From Methanoprimaticola sp047501175 (GTDB lineage Archaea; Thermoplasmatota; Thermoplasmata; Methanomassiliicoccales; Methanomethylophilaceae), in NCBI RefSeq assembly GCF_047501175.1, contig NZ_JBEQWH010000009.1:1-64000 (forward strand): a DNA stretch of 64,000 bases, in the 5' to 3' direction. The translations under genes were made by a program, and so were the position numbers. Positions 8,712 through 17,781 of this stretch are shown here, piece after piece. A model generated the notes under the pieces. The model saw only the letters and a list, made by a program, of their open reading frames with translations. It was not told the origin of the DNA and did not search any database. Position 1 is the first letter of the stretch; the number at the start of each line of letters is the position of its first letter.

Positions 8712-10688
8712 ATGCGGGACCATATGTCTGATCGGGCGATAGAGGTCGAAGGACTGGTGAAGTCGTTCAGGATCGCGGACCCCGATGGAGACCGTCGTGT
8801 CCTGAGCGGTCGGAAGACCGCGGAACACAGGGTCATAGACGGCATGGACCTGTCGGTGGGCAAAGGCGGGATCCTGGGCATCATCGGCGGCAATGGGGCT
8901 GGGAAGAGCACCTTTCTGAAGCTTCTGACCGGGATATTGGAACCCGACGAGGGTTCCATACGCATGGACGGGAAGGTCGCGAGCATACTGGAGCTCGGCA
9001 TGGGCTTCCACCAGGACCTCTCCGGAAGGGAGAACATAGCGCTGAAATGCGGATACTACGGGATGGGGCGGAATGAGACCACCGAGGCCGTAGACAGGAT
9101 AATCGAATACTCGGAGCTTGGAACGTTCATAGACAGCCCCGTGAAGACATACTCGTCCGGAATGAACGCCCGCCTGGCATTCTCGGTCATGATGTGCGTG
9201 GATGCGGAGATCATGATCGTTGACGAGATAATGAGCGTCGGCGACCTCACGTTCTCGATGAAGTCCAAGGGACATTTCAGAAGGATGAAGGATGCCGGTA
9301 AGACCGTGGTCCTCACCTCCCACAACATGAGGACCATAGAGACCCTCTGCGACAGAGTGGTCTGGCTCGAATCGGGGAAGGTGAGGATGGACGGGGACCC
9401 GACAACGGTGTGCTCCTCATACAGGTTCTTCATGTCCGAAAGCGACGATGTCATCGAGAAGATGGCCCATGCAGGGGTAGCCGATGCGGAATATCGCCAT
9501 GGGCACACACTCCTCTATCGCGACGGCGATGAGACCTCATACCGTGAATACCTCCAGAGGGCCTCCAAGGGAGGGTGCGCCCCTGCGATGCGCGAGTACG
9601 GGGACATCCGCCTGTCCGAGGGGGATGTCGAAGAGGCCGTCCGTCATTACGCCTCTGCGGCATCCCTCAGGGACGCCGATGCGGCCCGCAGACACGCTGT
9701 TCTCGAAGGCGGGATGATCGAGGATATCCGCAGACTCGACGGGTTGTATGATGGCCTGGACGGTAGATACGGCCCGTTCCTGAAGTACAACCATGCCCTG
9801 CTCCTGCTGAGGGCCGGTACAGGCGGCATGGACGTTGCCAAAGCACTGCAGCTGTTGGAGGATGCGTATGCCCACGGAAGCCTGGATGCAGGCCATCAAC
9901 TGGCACAGATGCACCTTCGCGGCACGGGCGTACCCCGGTCCATGGACAGGGCCGTATCCATCATGGAGGACGTTGCAAGGAAGGGACACACACGGTCGCA
10001 GACGCAACTGGCGCAGATGTTCATGGATGGGGATGCGGTCAGACGTGACACCGCGCATTCTTTCGAGTTCTATCTCATGGCGGCCGAGAACGGGGACCGC
10101 AATGCACAATGCAAGGTGGCGGACATGTACCGCGAAGGGATCGGCACCGACAAGGACATGGATTCCGCACGCGAATGGTACCGGATTTACGCCTGCTCCT
10201 GTATAGTGGACCAGATCATCTCAGCTGCAAAGGCGGTCGAAGCACCGGGATCGGGATTCGACATGACTGCCGATGAACTGTACGACATGGCGGCGATCAC
10301 ATCCAACAGGAGAGCGGCGAGGCAGATCCGTCAGGCGAGGGCCGGGCCCGTCAGGACGTCCCTGATGAAGGACGAATCCCTCCGGAAGGATCCTGAAAAG
10401 GCGTTCAGACTGTTCTCCGAGCTGGCAGCGTCAGGAGATGCGGAGGCCACCCTGGCCCTGGCCATGATGTACAAGGACGGGATCTACGTCGAACCGGACA
10501 CAGAGATGTACCGCTCCAATGTCAGAACTGCCGCGATGCTCGGCAACAAGGATGCCAAGGCGATGGTGGAGAGATGGGAGAGGCGGAAGGACAGGCGCAA
10601 GGCCGCCAAAGCCAACCGCTCTGCGAACGGGAATGACGGGAACCGATCGATCAGACGACCCTGTTGGTCACCGAACCGACGCCTTTGA
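8712..10688 (+). CDS. ABC exporter ATPase (Wzt-like) fused to Sel1 repeats
   Basis: The N-terminal ~240 residues are a polysaccharide-exporter ATPase. Walker A GGNGAGKST lies at 59-67, the signature YSSGMNARLAF near 147, Walker B MIVDEIMSVGD near 170 and the H-loop LTSHN is present. From about residue 270 to 635 the protein is a run of Sel1-like repeats (for example AHGSLDAGHQLAQMHLRGTG, AENGDRNAQCKVADMYREG and ASGDAEATLALAMMYKDG), an alpha-solenoid used for protein binding. In bacterial Wzt proteins the C-terminal extension is a glycan-binding domain; here it is replaced by a protein-interaction array. Start ATG 8712 follows GAGGTG with good spacing. The last 38 bases overlap the convergent FAH gene. 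It forms a complete exporter with the permease just upstream. Confidence 0.88.
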   Translation: MRDHMSDRAIEVEGLVKSFRIADPDGDRRVLSGRKTAEHRVIDGMDLSVGKGGILGIIGGNGAGKSTFLKLLTGILEPDEGSIRMDGKVASILELGMGFHQDLSGRENIALKCGYYGMGRNETTEAVDRIIEYSELGTFIDSPVKTYSSGMNARLAFSVMMCVDAEIMIVDEIMSVGDLTFSMKSKGHFRRMKDAGKTVVLTSHNMRTIETLCDRVVWLESGKVRMDGDPTTVCSSYRFFMSESDDVIEKMAHAGVADAEYRHGHTLLYRDGDETSYREYLQRASKGGCAPAMREYGDIRLSEGDVEEAVRHYASAASLRDADAARRHAVLEGGMIEDIRRLDGLYDGLDGRYGPFLKYNHALLLLRAGTGGMDVAKALQLLEDAYAHGSLDAGHQLAQMHLRGTGVPRSMDRAVSIMEDVARKGHTRSQTQLAQMFMDGDAVRRDTAHSFEFYLMAAENGDRNAQCKVADMYREGIGTDKDMDSAREWYRIYACSCIVDQIISAAKAVEAPGSGFDMTADELYDMAAITSNRRAARQIRQARAGPVRTSLMKDESLRKDPEKAFRLFSELAASGDAEATLALAMMYKDGIYVEPDTEMYRSNVRTAAMLGNKDAKAMVERWERRKDRRKAAKANRSANGNDGNRSIRRPCWSPNRRL

Positions 10689-11271
10689 CCGTGGCCGTGA
10701 CGACATCCCCCGGCCTGATCTCCGAGACTCCCTCCGGGGTGCCGGTTATGAGGATGTCCCCCTCGTCCATCGTCATGTAACCTGTGACATAGGATATCAG
10801 AGCAGGTATCGGGAAGATCATGTCGCGGGTATTGCCGCTCTGCCTTACCTCGCCGTTCACGGTCAGTTCCAGGTCGAGGTCCTGCAGGTCGCCGACAGAG
10901 CCCACGGACACGGGCTCGGACATCGGCCCGAATGTGTCCATTCCCTTGCTGAGGTCCCATGAGTTCCCTTCGGAACGGGCCTGGGACTGCATGTCCCTGG
11001 CGGACACGTCGTTGAAGACGGCGACATGCGAGACATAGGACAACGCATCCTCCTCGGATGCGCCCTTGCAGCGTCTCCCGAAGACCAGTGCGAGCTCGAT
11101 CTCGTGCTGGACGTTCGTCACGCCCTCCGGGATGACGATCTCGTCTCTGTCCCCGACGATGCAGCTGGACGGCTTCAGGAACACGGTAGGGACCTTCGGC
11201 AGGGAAGATCCGAGCTCATTGACGTGAGAACAGTAGTTCCATCCTATGCAGACGATCTTGCCGCACTTCAT
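10651..11271 (-). CDS. Fumarylacetoacetate hydrolase family protein
   Basis: FAH-fold enzyme of 206 aa, the usual size of single-domain members. It opens with IVCIGWNYCSHVNELG and contains the metal-binding HEIELALVFGR segment, then FNDVSARDMQ and the closing GDILITGTPEGVSEIRPGD motif. The family hydrolyses or decarboxylates beta-diketo and oxaloacetate-like acids; archaeal members are often annotated as acylpyruvases or oxaloacetate decarboxylases. The substrate here is not determinable. A TATA-like box near 11299 lies about 27 bases upstream of the ATG, so it is probably leaderless and monocistronic. It meets the ABC-Sel1 gene tail to tail with a 38-base overlap. Confidence 0.88.
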   Translation of the reverse strand: MKCGKIVCIGWNYCSHVNELGSSLPKVPTVFLKPSSCIVGDRDEIVIPEGVTNVQHEIELALVFGRRCKGASEEDALSYVSHVAVFNDVSARDMQSQARSEGNSWDLSKGMDTFGPMSEPVSVGSVGDLQDLDLELTVNGEVRQSGNTRDMIFPIPALISYVTGYMTMDEGDILITGTPEGVSEIRPGDVVTATVKGVGSVTNRVV

Positions 11272-11348
11272 GTGCGGTCAATCCGTGATCGCCGATATCA
11301 AATGAGCGTTGCCGCCCGACAACGGGCCTGGGACATCGGACATCCGGG

Positions 11349-12035
11349 TCAGAAGTTCCCGCCCTTCGCGACGAAATCGGGCTTCTTCTCTTCCACTTCC
11401 GGCTTCTTCAGCGTCTTCCCGGACCTGCCGTAATACCCCTGGCAGACGACATACACCTCGGAGGAAGTGGGCCTGGATGCATCCGGGGAATGGACCTTGA
11501 CGGACTGGAACCTTGGCTTCAGCTCATCCATGAGTGACTGGAAGAGGTCGCCCATGAACACCTTCATCACGAGCTTCCCCTCTTTCTTCAGGACACGGTC
11601 GCACACGTCGACAGCGAACATGCACAGATTGATGGACCTCGCATGGTCCATGGAGTATTGGCCGGCTATGTTCGGGGCCATGTCGGACAGGACGACATCC
11701 GCCTTGCCTCCGAACCTGTCCATGAGCTCGATCATGGTGGAATCCTCGGTTATGTCGCCGATGAAGGTCTCGACGCCCTCGATCGGTTTGATGTACCTGA
11801 GATCCACCCCGATGACCTTCCCGTTCGGCCATGTGCGCTCCTGAGCCACCTGGAGCCATCCTCCCGGGCAGGCCCCGAGGTCGACGACGCGGTCCCCCTC
11901 CTTGAAGATGCCGAAACGGTTGTCGATCTGGATGAGCTTGAAGGATGCCCTGGAGCGGTAGTTCAGCTTCTTGGCGAGCTTGTAGTAGTGCTCGTTCCTC
12001 CTCTCGGACACCCAACGGTCATGCAGATCGGCCAT
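11349..12035 (-). CDS. rlmE: 23S rRNA 2'-O-ribose methyltransferase RlmE/FtsJ
   Basis: SAM-dependent methyltransferase of the RrmJ/FtsJ family that modifies a U in the 23S A-loop (or an equivalent RNA site in archaea). The SAM motif VVDLGACPGGW is present, and the catalytic K-D-K-E tetrad is visible as SFKLIQ, LSDMAPN, LVMKVF and SSEVYVV. An in-frame ATG lies at 12047, but the one at 12035 has GGAGGTC five bases ahead, so 228 aa is preferred. A C-terminal lysine-rich tail (KKPEVEEKKPDF) follows the domain. The gene diverges from dus at 12135, giving two RNA-modification genes that share one intergenic region. Confidence 0.92.
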   Translation of the reverse strand: MADLHDRWVSERRNEHYYKLAKKLNYRSRASFKLIQIDNRFGIFKEGDRVVDLGACPGGWLQVAQERTWPNGKVIGVDLRYIKPIEGVETFIGDITEDSTMIELMDRFGGKADVVLSDMAPNIAGQYSMDHARSINLCMFAVDVCDRVLKKEGKLVMKVFMGDLFQSLMDELKPRFQSVKVHSPDASRPTSSEVYVVCQGYYGRSGKTLKKPEVEEKKPDFVAKGGNF

Positions 12036-12134
12036 GGTGACCTCCATGAATGTTGCGGATATCTATCTTTTGGGTAGCGCCCCGCGGATGGCGGAACGGT
12101 AGCCATAATTACGGTGTGGCCATCGCACCTTCGG

Positions 12135-13175
12135 ATGTGGAGCATCGGTAGGATCAGATTCGACAGCAGGACCGTCCTGGGACCCATGTCGGGGTTCACG
12201 TCCAGGAGCTACAGGGAGTTCATGGCCGGCTTCGGTCCGGCCGTGGCCGTGACCGAGATGGTCTCGTCCAAGGGCCTGCTCCACGACCCGGTCGCATCCG
12301 AGAGGTTCGTCTCCTCCCCCAAGGGGTGCCCGACCGGCGTCCAGGTCTTTGGCGGGGAGCCTGACATCGTGGCCAAGGGGGCTGCGAAGGCCATGGAGAT
12401 TAATCCGGACCTTCTCTTCGTGGATGTCAATATGGGATGTCCGGTCCCGAAGGTCATCCGCAGCGGATCCGGATCGGCGCTGATGAGGGACCCGCGCAAG
12501 TGCGGGGATGTCGTGAAGGCCGTGAAGGATGCCGTAGACGTCCCGGTCACGGCCAAGATCCGTCTTGGCGGGACGGATGAGACGATGAACTTCAGAGAGG
12601 TCATAGACGAGCTGCTGAAGGCGGACGTGGATGCCGTCACGGTGCATGCCAGGACGGTGGACCAGCGCTATGCCGGCAGGTCCAGACCGGAATTCATCAG
12701 GAACCTTGGCAGGGAGATCCCCGTCCCCCTGATCGTGTCCGGGGACATCTACTCGGCGGACGACGCGCTCAGAGCCATCGAGGTCACGGATGCGGAAGGG
12801 ATCATGATCGCCCGCGGAGGCGTCGGCAACCCGTTCCTGATCGCACAGGTCAACAGTCTCCTGGACCGCGGGATCGAGCTCCCTGACCCGACGATGAGGG
12901 AGCAGTCCGAATGGTGCCTCCACCTCATGGACATGACCATCGACGAGCTAGGCGACAAGATGGGCCTTGCAAGGCTCAGGAGCCTCGTCCCGAAGTTCCT
13001 GGCGGGATGCAGATACAGCCGCGAGTACCGCAGGGCGGTGACCGACCCGGGGACGGACTACGAGGGGATGCGTGGATTCGTCGTGAGGATGGCCGACGAG
13101 CTAGGCGACGAACGGCGCAGATGCGAAGGCACCGGCCTCCGTCTGGAGGACCGAACGGCGATGAAACCTGCTTAA
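12135..13175 (+). CDS. dus: tRNA-dihydrouridine synthase
   Basis: FMN-dependent enzyme that reduces uridine to dihydrouridine in tRNA D loops. The TIM-barrel family motifs are seen in order: LGPMSGFTSRSYRE, QVFGGEPD, DVNMGCPVPKVIRSGSGSAL with the catalytic cysteine in MGCP, and MIARGGVGNPFLI for FMN phosphate binding. A longer GTG start exists at 12114. The TATA box cataatta (12104-12111) is centred 27 bases before the ATG at 12135, so the leaderless ATG start (346 aa) is used. The stop codon region contains the TATA box of the next gene. Confidence 0.92.
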   Translation: MWSIGRIRFDSRTVLGPMSGFTSRSYREFMAGFGPAVAVTEMVSSKGLLHDPVASERFVSSPKGCPTGVQVFGGEPDIVAKGAAKAMEINPDLLFVDVNMGCPVPKVIRSGSGSALMRDPRKCGDVVKAVKDAVDVPVTAKIRLGGTDETMNFREVIDELLKADVDAVTVHARTVDQRYAGRSRPEFIRNLGREIPVPLIVSGDIYSADDALRAIEVTDAEGIMIARGGVGNPFLIAQVNSLLDRGIELPDPTMREQSEWCLHLMDMTIDELGDKMGLARLRSLVPKFLAGCRYSREYRRAVTDPGTDYEGMRGFVVRMADELGDERRRCEGTGLRLEDRTAMKPA

Positions 13176-13201
13176 TATCACGCTCTCGCTACACCTGTCA
13201 G

Positions 13202-14530
13202 ATGGACCTGTTCGAGATAACCCGCAAGAACATGCTGGAGAGGGAGGCCCCTCTCGCGAGCAGGATGCGCCCCCGGACCCTTGACGAGGTCGTCGGCCAG
13301 GAGCACATCATCGGTCCGGACAGACTTCTTTCCCGGGCGATACGCGCGGACCGCATCGGATCCCTGATCTTCTACGGGCCCCCCGGCACCGGGAAGACCA
13401 CCCTGGCGCAGGTCATCGCCAACACCACCCACGCCCGGTTCGTGCAGATCAATGCGACGACCGCAGGCAAGAAGGACATGGAGGAGGCCGTGCAGAAGGC
13501 CAAGGATGCCCTCGGCATGGACGAAAGGAAGACCATCCTCTTCGTCGACGAGATCCATCGCTTCAACAAGGCCCAACAGGACTTCCTGCTCCCGTTCGTG
13601 GAGGATGGGACACTCACGTTGATCGGCGCGACCACCGAGAACCCATATTTCGAGGTCAACCGCGCACTGGTGTCCCGGTCCAGGGTGTTCGAGCTCAGAC
13701 CGCTGACCCAGACGGGTCTGGAAAAGCTCCTCAGAAGGGCCATCATGGATGAACGCGGCCTGGGGAAGATGGACGTGAGGGTGGACGAGGACGCGATATC
13801 GTTCCTGTCCGACATGGCCAACGGCGACGCCCGCGCCGCGCTGAACGCCCTGGAGCTGGGTGCCCTCACGACCTCCCCGGGCGAGGACGGCGCCATCGTC
13901 ATCACCAAGGACATCGCCGCGGAATGCATCCAGAGACGCGTCCTGAACTACGACAAGGACGGGGACAACCACTACGACACCGTGTCCGCATTCATCAAGA
14001 GCATGCGCGGGTCGGACCCGGATGCTGCCGTGTACTATCTCGCGAGGATGCTCTATGCGGGAGAGGATGTGAAGTTCATCGCACGCAGGATAATGATCTG
14101 TGCCGCAGAGGATGTAGGGAATGCGGACCCACAGGCGCTGGTCGTGGCCGTCGCCGCGTCCGAGGCGGTCGAGCGCATAGGCATGCCGGAGTCCCAGATC
14201 ATCCTGTCCCAGGCGGCGTCGTATGTCGCCTGCGCCCCCAAGAGCAACTCCGCCTGCAAGGCGATATTCGATGCCATGGACTCCGTCAGGACGGAGCCGA
14301 CCGGCGGGGTCCCCCTGCATCTGAGGGACTCCCACTACTCCGGTGCGAAGGACCTCGGCAGAGGCGTGACATACAGATACCCGCATGACTACGGGAATCA
14401 TTACGTAGAGCAACAGTACCTCCCCGATGAGCTGAAGGACAGGAGATTCTACGTACCGTCCGACAACGGATACGAGCGCGGGATCAGGATGTGGCTGGAG
14501 AGAATCGGGAAGTACTCCAAGAAGGACTGA
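13202..14530 (+). CDS. rarA: RarA/MgsA-type AAA+ ATPase (WHIP family)
   Basis: Replication-associated recombination ATPase of 442 aa. It begins with the family hallmark RMRPRTLDEVVGQEH. Walker A GPPGTGKT lies at 59-66, Walker B LFVDEIHRFNKAQQDFLLP near 115, sensor 1 IGATTENP is present, and the C-terminal tetramerisation domain contains ARRIMICAAEDVGNADP. RarA/WHIP proteins act at stalled forks and single-strand gaps. The TATA box ttaatat (13172-13178) lies 26 bases before the ATG, inside the dus stop region; this excludes the longer upstream open frame. One base separates its stop from the MATE transporter start, so the two are probably co-transcribed. Confidence 0.93.
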   Translation: MDLFEITRKNMLEREAPLASRMRPRTLDEVVGQEHIIGPDRLLSRAIRADRIGSLIFYGPPGTGKTTLAQVIANTTHARFVQINATTAGKKDMEEAVQKAKDALGMDERKTILFVDEIHRFNKAQQDFLLPFVEDGTLTLIGATTENPYFEVNRALVSRSRVFELRPLTQTGLEKLLRRAIMDERGLGKMDVRVDEDAISFLSDMANGDARAALNALELGALTTSPGEDGAIVITKDIAAECIQRRVLNYDKDGDNHYDTVSAFIKSMRGSDPDAAVYYLARMLYAGEDVKFIARRIMICAAEDVGNADPQALVVAVAASEAVERIGMPESQIILSQAASYVACAPKSNSACKAIFDAMDSVRTEPTGGVPLHLRDSHYSGAKDLGRGVTYRYPHDYGNHYVEQQYLPDELKDRRFYVPSDNGYERGIRMWLERIGKYSKKD

Positions 14531-14531
14531 G

Positions 14532-15887
14532 ATGAGCACGGCCGAAGCCACCAGGGACCTCAAGGTGATGCTGGGTGACCCGAAGAAGGCCATCCTGGCG
14601 ATGTCGGGTCCGCTCATAGTCTCGTTCCTGGTGGTGCAGCTGAACAGTTTCGCCGACACCACATGGTGCTCCCTCCTGGGCGTGGCGCCCAACTCCGCCG
14701 TGTCGACGATCGCACCGATATACTGGATAATCGCAGGGATAGGGACCGGACTGGGGGTGGGAGCGTCCACTGCCATAGCCAGGCATCTGGGCAGAGGGGA
14801 GAAGGACACCGCGGACAGCCTGGTGACCCAGACCATCGCCACCGGGGCGATCGTGTCCTTGATCGCCATCCCGATCATCTATGTCCTGATCGACCTCTCG
14901 ATATCATTCATGGGCGCCGATGACGTCAGGGACCTCTGCAGGGAATACATAGACCCCATCGTGATCCTTGGGATGCCCATAATCATGAGCGAGGTCATGG
15001 CAGGGATACTAAGGGCGGAGGGCGCGGCCAGGAGGAGCACAGTCATGCTACTCGTCGCCGCCCTGCTGAACATCGCGCTGGACCCGATATTCATGTTCGG
15101 CCTGGACCTGGGCATAGCGGGCGCAGGCTGGGCCACGTCCATATCCGCACTAGTCTCGACGATGGTCGGACTGTGGTGGTTCGCAAGGGGGACCGTGTAC
15201 CTGAACATGTCCTTCAAAGGGTTCAGGTTCAAGCCAGACCAGATCCGCGAAATCCTGTTCGTCGGCATCCCCAAGGCCACGGAGTCCTTCCTGATCAGCC
15301 TCATGTCCATGGTGCAGAGGATATTCGTCGTCCTCTGTGCGGGAACGGTCGGGGTCCTGCTCTACAACAGCCCGTGGAGGTTCGTATCGCTGGCACAGGT
15401 CGTGTCCCAGGCGACGGGCTCTGCGCTCATACCCATCGCATCCGCGGCATTGGGTCAGGACGATGTCGGAAGGGCGGCCGTCGCGAACAGGTACACGGTC
15501 AGGCTCACGATGGCGATAATGGTCGTGATATCCGCACTGCTCTTCGTCTTCGCGGACTATGCGGTCATACCGTTCACGCTGTCGGAGTCCATGGCCGAGC
15601 TCCGTCCGATGCTCGCGCATGTCCTGAGGATATACGCCCTGGTGATACCGTTCATGGGATTGATCGACATCGGGTCATCGATACTGCAGTCCCTGCGCCT
15701 GGCCCAGATGTCCATGGTTCTCGCGTTCCTGAGGAACCTGTTCCTGGTCGTCATGCTGTTCTTCTCCTACACCGTATCGCTCGACGCGCTGTTCTACAGC
15801 GTCCTGGCAACCGAGGTGTTCGGGGGACTGTCGATGATCGCCGTCGCGGCGTATGAGTTCAAAAAGAAGACCCGGACGCCTGCCTGA
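14532..15887 (+). CDS. MATE family efflux transporter
   Basis: Polytopic membrane protein of 451 aa with about 12 hydrophobic segments arranged as two six-helix halves. It has MATE-family signatures such as PLIVSFLVVQLNSFADT near the start, GLGVGASTAIARHLGRGE, EGAARRSTVMLLVAALLNIALDPIFMF (first half) and GSALIPIASAALGQ with SILQSLRLAQ in the second half. MATE proteins export drugs or metabolites in exchange for Na+ or H+. It starts one base after rarA, an unexpected pairing functionally. Substrate unknown. Confidence 0.92.
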   Translation: MSTAEATRDLKVMLGDPKKAILAMSGPLIVSFLVVQLNSFADTTWCSLLGVAPNSAVSTIAPIYWIIAGIGTGLGVGASTAIARHLGRGEKDTADSLVTQTIATGAIVSLIAIPIIYVLIDLSISFMGADDVRDLCREYIDPIVILGMPIIMSEVMAGILRAEGAARRSTVMLLVAALLNIALDPIFMFGLDLGIAGAGWATSISALVSTMVGLWWFARGTVYLNMSFKGFRFKPDQIREILFVGIPKATESFLISLMSMVQRIFVVLCAGTVGVLLYNSPWRFVSLAQVVSQATGSALIPIASAALGQDDVGRAAVANRYTVRLTMAIMVVISALLFVFADYAVIPFTLSESMAELRPMLAHVLRIYALVIPFMGLIDIGSSILQSLRLAQMSMVLAFLRNLFLVVMLFFSYTVSLDALFYSVLATEVFGGLSMIAVAAYEFKKKTRTPA

Positions 15888-15938
15888 GAGGGGACATCCT
15901 AATATCCCCCCTCGGCATTGCTCAGGACGGTTAGTCAG

Positions 15939-16955
15939 ATGAGCGGATGGACGTACGCCAAATCAGGAGTTAACATCGATCAGAAGTCAGAGGCGATCAA
16001 GGCTCTGGTGGACGAGGTCAGCTACAAGAGGACGGGACTGGGACAGATGGTCCGCATCCCCGGACTCTTCGCAAGCCTCATAGACTTCGGCGACAGGTAC
16101 ATCACCCTTGCCACCGACGGGGTCGGTTCCAAGCTCATGATAGCGGAGGAGCTCGACAAATGGGACACGGTCGGAATCGACTGCATCGCCATGAACGTCA
16201 ACGACACCATCTGCGTCAATTCGGAACCCACGTCGTTCGTGGACTACATCGCCATCGATAAGCCCAACCCCCGCATAACCGAGGAGATCGGTAAGGGACT
16301 CCAGAAAGGGGCCGAGCTGTCCGATATGGAGATCGTCGGGGGCGAGATCGCGGTCCTGCCCGAGATCATCAACGGAGTGGACCTGTCCGGCACCTGCATG
16401 GGATACGTCGAGAAGGACAGGGTCATCACCGGGGAGAACTGCGCCGAAGGGGATCTCATCATCGGACTCGAGTCCTCCGGAGTGCACTCCAATGGGCTCA
16501 CCCTATGCAGGAAGGTCCTCGAAGGCAACAACATCGCGCTCACGGACCATGTCCCCGGAGTAGACAAGACCGTCGGATTGGAACTCCTCACACCCACGGA
16601 GATCTATGTCAGACAGGTCCTGGACATCACCAGGAACCACGAGGTCCATGGACTCATAGACATCACCGGCGGCGGACTCAGGAACATCCTCAGGATGAGG
16701 AAAGGATTGAAGTACATCATCTCCGACCCCATCAGGCCCGCGCCCATATTCACCGCGCTGCAGGAGATCGGCGAGATAACCACACAGGAGATCTACCAGA
16801 CCCTCAACATGAGCATGGGATTCACCATCGTCGCACCCGCCGATGACGCCGAGGAGATCGTCAAGGAGAGCTCCAACGCCAAGATCGTCGGAAGGGTCGA
16901 GAAGGGGACCGGCGTCCTATTGGAACCGGACAACATCCTGTACGACCACTATTGA
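15939..16955 (+). CDS. purM: Phosphoribosylformylglycinamidine cyclo-ligase
   Basis: Fifth step of purine synthesis: ATP-dependent closure of FGAM to AIR. PurM motifs are visible: YAKSGVNID at the N-terminus, the ATDGVGSKL phosphate-binding segment, MNVNDTICVNSEP, VGGEIAVLPE, GLESSGVHSNGLTL and HGLIDITGGGLRNI. The start at ATG 15939 is chosen because a TATA box (taatat, 15900-15905) is centred about 36 bases upstream and this start gives the standard N-terminus; 338 aa is typical. It is a single-gene unit followed by a GC hairpin. Confidence 0.95.
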   Translation: MSGWTYAKSGVNIDQKSEAIKALVDEVSYKRTGLGQMVRIPGLFASLIDFGDRYITLATDGVGSKLMIAEELDKWDTVGIDCIAMNVNDTICVNSEPTSFVDYIAIDKPNPRITEEIGKGLQKGAELSDMEIVGGEIAVLPEIINGVDLSGTCMGYVEKDRVITGENCAEGDLIIGLESSGVHSNGLTLCRKVLEGNNIALTDHVPGVDKTVGLELLTPTEIYVRQVLDITRNHEVHGLIDITGGGLRNILRMRKGLKYIISDPIRPAPIFTALQEIGEITTQEIYQTLNMSMGFTIVAPADDAEEIVKESSNAKIVGRVEKGTGVLLEPDNILYDHY

Positions 16956-16961
16956 TCACAA

Positions 16962-16977
16962 AGGGGCCTCGGCCCCT
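16962..16977 (+). terminator. Hairpin after purM
   Basis: AGGGGCC/GGCCCCT stem with a two-base loop, followed by gtatttctcc. It separates convergent purM and the VWA gene and could serve either strand. Confidence 0.5.
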
Positions 16978-17037
16978 GTATTTCTCCACAAGACCGGGGC
17001 CGGAAGGCGTTAGGAAAGGGACTGCGTCCCATGTTTG

Positions 17038-17661
17038 TCACTCGATCGAGTCCTTCCAGTCATCCGAGATGCTCTCATCGCAGCGGACATGCGCGGCCAT
17101 GTTCTCGACGACATCGTAGGACCTTCTCACGGCCCTACCGTTCGCGGAGTATGTCGCGGCACGGTTACGGTCGATCCCGATGCTCTCCGCAACGGATTCG
17201 GCGTCTATGTTCGCTCCGAGGAAGACAAACTCCCATCCGATCCCCCTGCGTGCGGTGATCATCCTCTTCACCGCATCGTAGGTGTATTCCCTGCTGGAAT
17301 TCTCCATGCCGTCGGTGATGATCACGACCATGGTCTTGGACGGTCTCATGAAGTCCGCCATCCTCTTGTACTTCGCATCCACATCCACGAGCGTACGGCC
17401 CACCGCATCCAACAATGCGGTGCATCCGCGCGCATAATAGACCGATGACGTCAACGGCTCCACCTTGTTCAGATCCTCCCCGTTGCAGAGGACCTCATAA
17501 CTGTCATCGAAGAGGACGGTGGTCACCATCGCCTTTCCCGGCAGCCCCTTCTGCTTCTTCAGGAGGGAATTGTACCCTCCGATCGTGTCCTCCGCGAGAG
17601 CGTCCATACTTCCGCTGCGGTCGAGGATGAAGACGAGTTCTGTAACATCGTTGTCAGACAT
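17038..17661 (-). CDS. VWA-domain protein
   Basis: Soluble von Willebrand A domain protein of 207 aa, essentially a single domain. The metal-ion-dependent adhesion site is intact: DRSGSM near the N-terminus, the threonine in GCTALLDA and the aspartate in IITDGMEN. Such stand-alone domains usually bind a protein partner or act with AAA+ ATPases, but none is adjacent. The start at 17661 is set by GGAGGGATC directly before the ATG. A TATA-like attatatat on the minus strand near 17722 would give a 35-base leader. Confidence 0.85.
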   Translation of the reverse strand: MSDNDVTELVFILDRSGSMDALAEDTIGGYNSLLKKQKGLPGKAMVTTVLFDDSYEVLCNGEDLNKVEPLTSSVYYARGCTALLDAVGRTLVDVDAKYKRMADFMRPSKTMVVIITDGMENSSREYTYDAVKRMITARRGIGWEFVFLGANIDAESVAESIGIDRNRAATYSANGRAVRRSYDVVENMAAHVRCDESISDDWKDSIE

Positions 17662-17781
17662 GATCCCTCCTTGAAAGGATGCTGCGCAGACATCCAATCA
17701 ATTGTCTGATTGCGTTTCATATATAATGTTTTCACCATAAAAACGATGAGAACGGATACGAATGTGTTGATTCGATACGAA

